64,000 nt of DNA from Vibrio hepatarius (lineage in GTDB: Bacteria; Pseudomonadota; Gammaproteobacteria; Enterobacterales; Vibrionaceae): assembly GCF_011806575.1 (NCBI RefSeq), contig NZ_JAATOO010000017.1, positions 43,625-107,624 on the forward strand. Reading direction: 5' to 3'. A program made the position numbers and the translations under genes. Of the stretch, positions 45,077-52,732 are shown piece after piece. The notes below the pieces were generated by a model. The model was not told where the DNA came from. It did not search any database and saw only the letters and a list, made by a program, of their open reading frames with translations. The stretch's first letter is position 1; every line of letters begins with the position of its first letter.

Positions 45077-46329
45077 AACACGTATATGTCGAGTTGCGCA
45101 GCGAGATCTTTGACGCGCTGGACGCTGCAACGTTAGCAGAAACGAGCAATAGTGAATTGTCGAATCAGTTGAAAGAAACCGTTAATTTATTGATAGAAAA
45201 GCGAAAAATGACGGTTAGCAGTGCGCAGCGAAGCGAAATCGTCAAAGCGTTATTGGATGAGTTAAAAGGCTTAGGGCCGCTTCAGTCATTGCTAGAAAAT
45301 GACCATATCTCTGACATTATGATCAATGGCCCTTCGGACATCTTCATTGAAATTGCCGGCAAAGTTCAAAAGTCTGAGATCCAATTTGTTAACGAAAAAC
45401 AGCTCAATACCATCGCCAAAAGAATTGCGTCTGTCGTTGGGCGACGCATTGATGATTCAAAACCCTTATGTGACGCGCGCCTAGCAGACGGCAGCCGTGT
45501 AAACATTGTCATTCCGCCCTTAGCCATTGATGGAACGTCGGTTTCGATTCGTAAATTCAAAGAGCAGAAAATCCGCCTAGAACACCTTGTTGAGTTTGGT
45601 GCGATGTCGGTAGAAATGGCAAAAGTCCTCTCTATTGCTAGCCATTGCAAGTGCAACATACTTATCTCTGGCGGTACTGGTTCGGGGAAAACCACCCTGC
45701 TTAACGCACTGTCAGGCTTTATCGGTGACAGCGAACGTATTGTCACGATAGAAGATGCGGCTGAATTGCAGCTGCAGCAACCTCATATCGTCCGTTTAGA
45801 AACCCGTGAAGCCAGCATCGAAGGGACGGGAGAAATTACTGCCCGAGATCTCGTAATCAATGCGCTGCGTATGCGCCCAGATAGGATCATTGTCGGGGAG
45901 TGCCGTGGTGGCGAAGCGTTCGAGATGCTACAAGCAATGAACACTGGTCACGACGGTTCAATGTCGACACTGCACGCCAACACTCCGAGAGACGCGATTG
46001 CCCGTATCGAAAGCATGGTGATGATGGCCACCGCCAATTTGCCGATTCAGGCGATCCGCAGAACCATTGTCAGTGCCATTGACCTGATTGTACAGGTTAA
46101 ACGCTTACATGATGGCTCGCGCAAAGTGATGTACATCTCTGAGATTGTTGGGCTGGAAGGCGAAAGTGTCGTGATGGAAGACATCTTCCGTTTTGAAAAC
46201 AGTGGCCATTTTGAGGAGGGAAAAATTCAGGGTGAGTACCACACCCCTGGGTTATCGAAGCGTTCTGTGATCTATGAACGGGCACGATTTTTTGGCTTGG
46301 AGGGAGCGCTTAAGGAGCTGTTTTCATGA
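45064..46329 (+). CDS. tadA: Tad secretion ATPase TadA/CpaF
   Basis: The 421-aa hexameric motor has the Walker [19 protein letters not shown] (about 199-216) and the Asp/His boxes [17 protein letters not shown]. Walker B follows in [37 protein letters not shown]. It powers pilus extension and retraction from the cytoplasm. It overlaps tadZ by 13 bases and tadB by 4. Confidence 0.94.
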   Translation: MEQLKHVYVELRSEIFDALDAATLAETSNSELSNQLKETVNLLIEKRKMTVSSAQRSEIVKALLDELKGLGPLQSLLENDHISDIMINGPSDIFIEIAGKVQKSEIQFVNEKQLNTIAKRIASVVGRRIDDSKPLCDARLADGSRVNIVIPPLAIDGTSVSIRKFKEQKIRLEHLVEFGAMSVEMAKVLSIASHCKCNILISGGTGSGKTTLLNALSGFIGDSERIVTIEDAAELQLQQPHIVRLETREASIEGTGEITARDLVINALRMRPDRIIVGECRGGEAFEMLQAMNTGHDGSMSTLHANTPRDAIARIESMVMMATANLPIQAIRRTIVSAIDLIVQVKRLHDGSRKVMYISEIVGLEGESVVMEDIFRFENSGHFEEGKIQGEYHTPGLSKRSVIYERARFFGLEGALKELFS

Positions 46330-47237
46330 TAGTCGTTATATTTTTGTGGCTATGGTTGTTGGGGTTTTATTTCTACAGCAAAAGAAAGAGCGAAAAAGTG
46401 CTTTCAGAGCTGATTGATGACAGTGGTTCGTTCGAAGGAGTGAAAGGCGTCAAATCAGTGATCGATGTGCGTCGTTTTAATGATGACTGGATCACGCGGG
46501 CAAAGTTTTCTACTAGAGAGATTGAGCGATTATTAGAACCGAATCCTTTGGTAAAACTAACACTGTTTTTCATCATAAGTGCGCTGATTATTTGGTTCGT
46601 TAACGACTCTTTCTTTAAACAGAACATTTGGTATGTGTTGCCTGTTCTGCAACCAATTCTGTTAGTTTTTTTACTCGTCAAACTCAAATCACTCAGAGCC
46701 AAACAATTTCAAAGTAACTTCCCGGACGCCTTAAACATTCTTTCCGGGGCACTTTCTGCTGGGCAGAGCATTGTGCATGCATTCGAGTATGTTGGCGTTC
46801 GGCTCGATAACGATGTGGGTGCCGAGTTTAAACTCATGTCTGAGCGTTTGCTGATTGGCGAAGACGCTGATGATGTGTTGATGCGCAGTGCTTCATCGTT
46901 TCCTTATGTGGAGTACTTTTTCTTTATTGCCGCGATACGCATTAACCTAAGCCGTGGTGGCCAACTGAAAGAAGTCATCAACCGCATTAACCGCATCATG
47001 TTTAACGTTCGCGCCATCGAGAAAAAGAAAAATGCGCTGACGTCAGAAGCGCGCTCTTCGGCGAAAATCATCGCCGCTTTACCGTTTATTTTCTTAGCGA
47101 TCTTGAAGTTCACCAGCCCCGAAAACTATAACTTCGTGATGTTCGAAGAAGGTGGGAAAGTGATTTTTTACTATGTCGTTGTGAGTGAGTTAATCGGATT
47201 TTTCTGTATCTGGATGATATTGCGAGGTGTCGATTGA
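46326..47237 (+). CDS. tadB: Tad inner-membrane platform protein TadB
   Basis: The 303-aa protein has a T2SSF domain (FPDALNILSGALSAGQSIVHAFEYVG, about 138-163) between membrane helices. TadB and TadC form the platform acted on by TadA. It is coupled by ATGA overlap. Confidence 0.9.
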   Translation: MIVVIFLWLWLLGFYFYSKRKSEKVLSELIDDSGSFEGVKGVKSVIDVRRFNDDWITRAKFSTREIERLLEPNPLVKLTLFFIISALIIWFVNDSFFKQNIWYVLPVLQPILLVFLLVKLKSLRAKQFQSNFPDALNILSGALSAGQSIVHAFEYVGVRLDNDVGAEFKLMSERLLIGEDADDVLMRSASSFPYVEYFFFIAAIRINLSRGGQLKEVINRINRIMFNVRAIEKKKNALTSEARSSAKIIAALPFIFLAILKFTSPENYNFVMFEEGGKVIFYYVVVSELIGFFCIWMILRGVD

Positions 47238-48109
47238 TAATTGAAAGCTATTCATCATTGCTGATTGTCCTTGCACTGTTCTTCATATCATTGGGAATAG
47301 CGCTACTGGTGATGAAAGCGCTGGACAACGCAAAAGCGCAGCTTGCCGCGCGAAAAGCGATAGGCGAGGAAAGTGACGATAACCCTTACATGGATGCGCT
47401 CGCGGTTCTGCTAAAAGTGCTCAACTTTAATCAGCAAGAAACCAAAGAGAAATTAGTCAAAGCGGGGATATACAGCAATGTGATTGCTAATGTGTATTAC
47501 TTGATAAAAATCGTCCCATTCGTTTTTTGCCTGTGCGTAGCGATATTCCTATTGATGGTGGAATTCTTTGATATCTCGATGTTTGTTGTCGTCGTCGCGT
47601 TAAGTGCGATTGTCTTTCTGATTGCGCCCGATGCTTATGTTGCTTCACGTGGTAATCGAATCACCAGAAAAATCAGTCACCGTTTACCTTTTTTACTCGA
47701 TCTGATGAATGTTTGTGTCCATACCGGTATGACGATAGAAGCAAGCCTAGAATATCTCGCGAAAGAGCTTCGTAGCGTGGACAAACATCTTGCCTACGTG
47801 CTGAAAAAAACGCTCGAGCGGGCCCAGTTAGTCGGCATTGAGAGGGCGTTGGAAGACTTCTACACCTTTGTCCCCACCGCAGAAACCCAAAGCGTGGTGA
47901 TGACCTTGACGCAAAGCCTCAAATACGGCTCGTCAGTTGGGCCTGTTCTGGGCACACTCGCTTGCGATATTCGTGAATTAAGCATGATGGATCTTGAAGA
48001 GAAAATCGGAAAAATGGGCGCAAAAATGTCGATTCCCCTCATCGCGTTTATCATGGTTCCTATCATCGTATTGATTGCAGCACCAGGAATAATGAGGATG
48101 CTGGCATGA
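47234..48109 (+). CDS. tadC: Tad inner-membrane platform protein TadC
   Basis: The 291-aa protein has a second T2SSF domain (LPFLLDLMNVCVHTGMTIEASLEYLAKEL, about 153-181) and a C-terminal membrane segment ending MVPIIVLIAAPGIM. The start appears to be a rare TTG at 47234, overlapping the tadB stop as TTGA; the next in-frame ATG is much later. Confidence 0.88.
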   Translation: MIIESYSSLLIVLALFFISLGIALLVMKALDNAKAQLAARKAIGEESDDNPYMDALAVLLKVLNFNQQETKEKLVKAGIYSNVIANVYYLIKIVPFVFCLCVAIFLLMVEFFDISMFVVVVALSAIVFLIAPDAYVASRGNRITRKISHRLPFLLDLMNVCVHTGMTIEASLEYLAKELRSVDKHLAYVLKKTLERAQLVGIERALEDFYTFVPTAETQSVVMTLTQSLKYGSSVGPVLGTLACDIRELSMMDLEEKIGKMGAKMSIPLIAFIMVPIIVLIAAPGIMRMLA

Positions 48110-49248
48110 GTCGATTCACTAAAGAGATCGTCGTGCTGTGGTTGCTTTGTCTTAGCGGCTGCTCAGGTATGGATGACGAGTTGGCAACGCAAGAATCCAT
48201 GTTATTGAAATCTGGTGAACAACAACCTCTGATTGAGTTTTATAAAGTCAATATCAACCGAGTGCCTGAGTATAAATATCGGTTGGTGAACTCCTATTTG
48301 GATGTCGGCGATATTAAATCCGCAAACCTGTATATCAACACTTTTAGTGAAGATGAATCCGATGAGCCGGAATATCTCCTTTCTCTCGCACGGCTGCACT
48401 ACGAAAAAGGCATGCTAACTAGCAGCGAAATGGAAATGAGAAAATACCTCGACAATGGTGGGGAGCAGTATCAATACCACTTGATGATGGGCAAGGTCTA
48501 CGCGAGAAAAAAGCAGTTTCTGGAAGCGATTAATCATTTCGAAGAGAGTCGCAAGCACGGCGCTTCTGACCGGGATGCGCTGAACAACATCGCGGTGGTT
48601 CGAATGATGGAAGGAAAACCCGTCGAAGCGATGGATATTCTTTACGATCTGTACTCGAACAATCCCAATGATGAAAAAATAAGTTCAAACCTGATTGTTG
48701 CTGCGATCATCGCACAACGCCCTGACATAGCCTTCGATGTCTTGCGGAAAGTTCGCCCTGAAAAAGAAGCCCATAAACAGTTAGAAACGTTAATGAAGTC
48801 GGTGGGGAAATCGACGCTCAACCTGAATGAGTCTGGGATGGGAAACCAAAGCGAGAATCCACCTCACAATACATCGAAACCTTCACTCAATATCGATAAG
48901 AGTACCTCTATGAACAACAATTCAAACGTTATTGAACAAGAGATAGGACAGCACAACGCCAAGCTTAGTAATGCGCGCAGGAGCGAGCCCGTCAGGACAT
49001 TAACGCCACTTAAGACGCCGGTTTACCGCGTACAAGTTCTGGCGACTTACAAACCGATACCGCCAGAATTTTTAAATTACCTTAAAGACAATTACGGCAA
49101 GGTCTATGTCTACAACCACGGGCTGTGGAAACGATATTGCGTCGGCCAATTTGACGACTTGGAGCAAGCTAAATTGTTTCTAAACAGCTTGAATATCAAA
49201 GGCGCCTTTGTCGTTAATTATGTTCAGAAGAAATTTATCGAGCTATGA
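48106..49248 (+). CDS. tadD: Tad TPR lipoprotein TadD with C-terminal SPOR-like domain
   Basis: The 380-aa protein has a signal with lipobox (LCLSGC), TPR helices (about residues 60-220) and a low-complexity Asn/Ser linker (about 240-290). The C-terminal segment YRVQVLATYKPIPPEF...YCVGQFDDLEQAKLFLNSL (about 306-365) has SPOR features. SPOR domains bind denuded peptidoglycan. It serves as pilotin or assembly factor. Confidence 0.8.
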   Translation: MSRFTKEIVVLWLLCLSGCSGMDDELATQESMLLKSGEQQPLIEFYKVNINRVPEYKYRLVNSYLDVGDIKSANLYINTFSEDESDEPEYLLSLARLHYEKGMLTSSEMEMRKYLDNGGEQYQYHLMMGKVYARKKQFLEAINHFEESRKHGASDRDALNNIAVVRMMEGKPVEAMDILYDLYSNNPNDEKISSNLIVAAIIAQRPDIAFDVLRKVRPEKEAHKQLETLMKSVGKSTLNLNESGMGNQSENPPHNTSKPSLNIDKSTSMNNNSNVIEQEIGQHNAKLSNARRSEPVRTLTPLKTPVYRVQVLATYKPIPPEFLNYLKDNYGKVYVYNHGLWKRYCVGQFDDLEQAKLFLNSLNIKGAFVVNYVQKKFIEL

Positions 49249-49772
49249 ACAAACAGAGAGGTTCAATCGCCGTTGAGACCGCACTCGGGCTGCCGATTTT
49301 AATCATGGCAATACTGACCTGGCTGGACATCTGCGTGTTTACTTATTCTACAGCCTTGACGGATCATGCGCTGACGGTTGGTGTGATGAAGATTAAAAAG
49401 CAAGGTAGCTCGTACGGTTCAACAAAAGTCGACTACGAAAGCTTGTTGGCTACAGAGCTAAACAATTCGGGTGGGGCACTATGGAATGCAATCACCAAGC
49501 AAGGATCAGTGCAATCGTCGATTGAATACCTTTCTGGCTACCAAGAACTGGTGAATTGCAGCATGTTGCCCGCAGATGAACGTGAAACATGCGCAAGTGG
49601 CGAACAAGATTCCAGTAACAAGCCTGTCGCCATCTACAAACTTAAATATGAATATCAACCGATGTTCAACTTCCTTATGCCAAATATGGAGATACGTCGT
49701 GAAATTATTTCTATTCAGGAGAATGAGCGCTGCTCGTTTCAAATGGGGGTCGGAGGGGGCTGTGACGAATAG
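49245..49772 (+). CDS. tadE: Tad pseudopilin TadE
   Basis: The 175-aa protein has a pilin-type start QRGSIAVETALGLPILIMAIL, with cleavage after Gly leaving Glu at position 5 and a membrane helix. The rest is periplasmic, with Cys pairs. TadE is processed by TadV and assembled with Flp. It overlaps tadD by 4 bases. Confidence 0.85.
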   Translation: MNKQRGSIAVETALGLPILIMAILTWLDICVFTYSTALTDHALTVGVMKIKKQGSSYGSTKVDYESLLATELNNSGGALWNAITKQGSVQSSIEYLSGYQELVNCSMLPADERETCASGEQDSSNKPVAIYKLKYEYQPMFNFLMPNMEIRREIISIQENERCSFQMGVGGGCDE

Positions 49773-50379
49773 CTTATCGGTGTTCCGGGTGCAACGGGGA
49801 TCTTTTGTTGTGGAGTTTGCTCTGGTCTTAGTCTTTTTCTCCAGCCTTTTGGGCATGTTGGTGAATTATTCCGTCGCGATCAACACCAAGGGGCAGCTTG
49901 ACCGAGTTGCGTATTCCCTCGCAACAATAGTCGCTGAACGCAGGCAATTGTTTAATAGCTCTCTTGACGTCTGTTTTCCTGAGCAGGCAGGGGATTGTAA
50001 AAAACAAGCCGAAGAGTTTTATGCGCTGGTGAGTGCCTCTATGGGAAGAATGATGTCCAATTTTGATAAAACGAAGTTTGGCTTACGTATTGAGCAGGTT
50101 TCTCTGGAGAAGAAAGGGCTTAACGAGGGTGGTTCCGAGCTTGAGAAGCGCTACGACCGAATTGATAAAGGAACCATTGCACAGTGCAATGTGACAACTG
50201 AGGCTCAGACAATGAGCAAAAGTGATGCAAAGAGGCTGTTACCGTTAACGACTCGAGGCCGACGCTTACCTTTGTATCAGGTGTCTGTGTGTTATGCCGT
50301 GCCATTTAACCTTCTTGGTGTCACCAGCGGTGAAGTGAACCATGTTATTTCAACATCCTATGCATTTGCGAGAGTGTGA
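49762..50379 (+). CDS. tadF: Tad pseudopilin TadF
   Basis: The 205-aa protein is best started at GTG 49762, which follows GGAGGGGG by about 5 bases and overlaps tadE by 11. The long open frame from 49576 is a shadow of tadE. The N-terminus has QRGSFVVEFALVLVFFSSLLG, again cleaved after Gly with Glu at 5. Confidence 0.8.
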   Translation: MTNSLSVFRVQRGSFVVEFALVLVFFSSLLGMLVNYSVAINTKGQLDRVAYSLATIVAERRQLFNSSLDVCFPEQAGDCKKQAEEFYALVSASMGRMMSNFDKTKFGLRIEQVSLEKKGLNEGGSELEKRYDRIDKGTIAQCNVTTEAQTMSKSDAKRLLPLTTRGRRLPLYQVSVCYAVPFNLLGVTSGEVNHVISTSYAFARV

Positions 50380-51629
50380 TGAAGCATTCGAGGAACAAGC
50401 AACAAGGCATTGCCGGCATTGTTTACGTATCCATGGTACCAATTATGGTGATGGCTCTTGCATTTGCTATGCAGTTATCGCAACAGTTTTTGGCTCACGC
50501 TAAGTTAGCTGAGGCTTCTGAAGTCGCCAGTTTGGCCGTCATAGCTAGTCCTAAAGGAGATGAAGACGGCAACCAAGATTATGTCAAATCAATTATCGAC
50601 CGCTATGTACTGGATAATAAAGATGATGTCATTGTGAGTGTGAATCGACAAGAGTGTCACTACAGCGATGGATGCGTTGAACGCAGTGAAGAAGCCGGAC
50701 CGTTTGTTGATTTTTTTGTCCAAGTGAAAGCAAGTTACCAATCGTGGATTGCGTACGACAGCATTTCTTTGGAGCCTGAGTTCAGCTTAAGCGGAGAGTC
50801 GTCTTCAAGAAAATATTTACCGTTACCTGTCGATGTGTATTTCATTCTGGACGTGAGTGGTTCTATGGGCGAACAGTCGGGAACCGAAGGCTTACAACGC
50901 ATAGAAGTGGTAAAAAAAGTGATTTCTCGCGTGGTGAAAGATATCGAAGATTTTAAAACCGATGTGAAAAGCCGGGTCGCATTAGCCGCCTATTCGGGTT
51001 ACACCATAAAGAAAACAGGACAAGGGTTAGTACCTTACGATTATGCTTCTTACAACATGCCAGAAGAAACCGTCAATAATATGTTTAATCCACCGCTCAG
51101 AGTTGACGACAGTACCGGCGGGTTGTTGAGGTATCACGACATTCCGTTAACAGATAACTATCAGCATTTTTTGAACACACTTAAAGGGGATTCGTTCCAT
51201 TTGGGCAGCACCGGAACTCAATCCTGGCAAGGGATTATCTCGGCTGCGCAAGAAGCGGATAAGGCAACAGAGATAAATCCACAGCAAGTTTTCATTATTC
51301 TGTCTGACGGGATGGATACTCCAAAGTACAGTGAATATGGTTTGGTTGAAGGGTATTTAAAGAACCTTGTCGACCTAGGGCTATGTAATAAGCTCAAACA
51401 GCGCATTTCTAGCAAACCCAATCGATTTGAAAGTGAATCCCCCACTGACAAGGAAAAAACCAAAGTGACCATGGGGGTGATAGGGGTGAACTACAAAGTG
51501 GACCCGAATGACGGTTTTGGAGACTGCGTCGGACAGAAAAATATTTATCACGCGCAAGATGGCGAGGATGTTTATAAGTACATCCTCAACCTGATTAATG
51601 AAGAAACAGGTCGTTTGAGAGACAGCTAA
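50379..51629 (+). CDS. tadG: Tad VWA-domain protein TadG
   Basis: The 416-aa protein has one N-terminal membrane helix in a pilin-like start (QQGIAGIVYVSMVPIMVMALAFAMQL) and a von Willebrand A domain starting DVYFILDVSGSMGEQ (MIDAS, about residues 149-163). ATG 50379 overlaps the tadF stop as TGATG; a GTG 3 bases earlier is also possible. It may act as adhesin or surface anchor. Confidence 0.85.
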   Translation: MKHSRNKQQGIAGIVYVSMVPIMVMALAFAMQLSQQFLAHAKLAEASEVASLAVIASPKGDEDGNQDYVKSIIDRYVLDNKDDVIVSVNRQECHYSDGCVERSEEAGPFVDFFVQVKASYQSWIAYDSISLEPEFSLSGESSSRKYLPLPVDVYFILDVSGSMGEQSGTEGLQRIEVVKKVISRVVKDIEDFKTDVKSRVALAAYSGYTIKKTGQGLVPYDYASYNMPEETVNNMFNPPLRVDDSTGGLLRYHDIPLTDNYQHFLNTLKGDSFHLGSTGTQSWQGIISAAQEADKATEINPQQVFIILSDGMDTPKYSEYGLVEGYLKNLVDLGLCNKLKQRISSKPNRFESESPTDKEKTKVTMGVIGVNYKVDPNDGFGDCVGQKNIYHAQDGEDVYKYILNLINEETGRLRDS

Positions 51630-51632
51630 GTG

Positions 51633-52205
51633 ATGAGATTACATATAGCCTGGTGTTTACTTTGCCTACCTTTAGCTTCCCCGTCGTTAGCAAGCTGCTT
51701 GCCCGTTAAGGTGAACAGTGTAACGAGTAAAGAGTTGGTTGCGACGTATCAACGTGCGACTCAGGTGATGGGCAAGATACAAGAAGAGAAAACCATCGAG
51801 ACCAATCGTGTTTTAGACCGAAAACAACTCACGCTACCAACCAGCGTAAATGAAGAAGAGTGCATCTATGATATGCAAAGCCAAACATTACTGCTGAATT
51901 ACATGTTTGACCAATATCGTTTGACGAGCTCCCAACATCAGGTTCTAAAACAGTATGTCGAGCTGGTGGGAGATGATGTAGACATTGTGGTTGAAGGGCA
52001 TGCGGACAATACCGGAACCGAGCGATACAACAAGTGGCTATCTGAGCGGCGTACTCGCGAAGTGGCACTTTATCTCAAAGATTCTCTGAAGCTGGGTAAT
52101 CGAATCAAACTCGTTGCATTTGGCGAGACATCTCCGGCTTGCTCTATACCTGAAAACAAACGGAATGGATGTAACCGACGGGTTGTGCTCAGTTTGAAAT
52201 CCTAG
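51633..52205 (+). CDS. OmpA-family peptidoglycan-binding lipoprotein
   Basis: The 190-aa protein has a signal peptide with SLASC, a likely lipobox. A C-terminal OmpA domain includes DIVVEGHADNTGTERYNKWLSERRTREVALYL (about 115-146) and ends NRRVVLSL. It anchors to peptidoglycan. It follows tadG by 3 bases and is probably the last gene of the tad operon. ATG 51633 is preferred to GTG 51630. Confidence 0.82.
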   Translation: MRLHIAWCLLCLPLASPSLASCLPVKVNSVTSKELVATYQRATQVMGKIQEEKTIETNRVLDRKQLTLPTSVNEEECIYDMQSQTLLLNYMFDQYRLTSSQHQVLKQYVELVGDDVDIVVEGHADNTGTERYNKWLSERRTREVALYLKDSLKLGNRIKLVAFGETSPACSIPENKRNGCNRRVVLSLKS

Positions 52206-52327
52206 GGTTAAAAATCAACGTGCCGAGGCGGACAATGCTACAATTGGTCGCAGTGATTAAAACTAGGGTGTGAGAATGGCTTATGCTACACTCGCCGCCT
52301 TTTCAGAATTCAATAGAGATTGTAACC

Positions 52328-52684
52328 ATGAGCCTAAAGCAAGAACTTCAGCAATTACATAATCGCCTAGATACCACAAAACGTAAGCTGGACGCTGCGA
52401 AAGGTCGTGGTGACCAAGAACTCGTAACTCGTTTTACTGACGAAGCAGATAAGCTAGAGAAGAAAATTAACTCGCTTAAAGGTAAGCAAAACTACGACAT
52501 CAACAAAGAGCGCAAGAGCCTGTTGGATATGCCGTTTTCGCGTGAAATTACCAAAGCAGAACAAGCTGATATGGGTAAGCTGAAAAAGTCAGTCAAAGGT
52601 CTTGTGGTAGTACACCCAATGACCAAACTAGGTAAAGAGCTTCGTCTGGAAGTGATGACAGGTTTTGCGCCAAAAGCGTTTTAA
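52328..52684 (+). CDS. yibL: YibL-family ribosome-associated protein
   Basis: The 118-aa protein starts MSLKQELQQLHNRLDTTKRKL and contains ITKAEQADMGKLKKSVKGLVVVHPMTKLGKEL, the YibL signature also seen in E. coli. It has a coiled-coil first half. E. coli YibL co-purifies with ribosomes; the function is unknown. The open frame upstream to 52283 is not coding. Confidence 0.88.
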   Translation: MSLKQELQQLHNRLDTTKRKLDAAKGRGDQELVTRFTDEADKLEKKINSLKGKQNYDINKERKSLLDMPFSREITKAEQADMGKLKKSVKGLVVVHPMTKLGKELRLEVMTGFAPKAF

Positions 52685-52704
52685 TCCATCACTCAGGTAA
52701 AATG

Positions 52705-52732
52705 AAAAAGCGCCGTTTGGCGCTTTTTTGGT
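52705..52732. terminator. bidirectional terminator
   Basis: The stem AAAGCGCC / GGCGCTTT (52707-52714 with 52719-52726) with T-run and A-run flanks ends yibL and the convergent phosphatase gene. Confidence 0.88.

Noticed and set aside
49576..49761. Upstream extension of tadF
   Set aside because: It overlaps tadE in another frame and lacks hallmark residues; GTG 49762 has a near-perfect ribosome-binding site.
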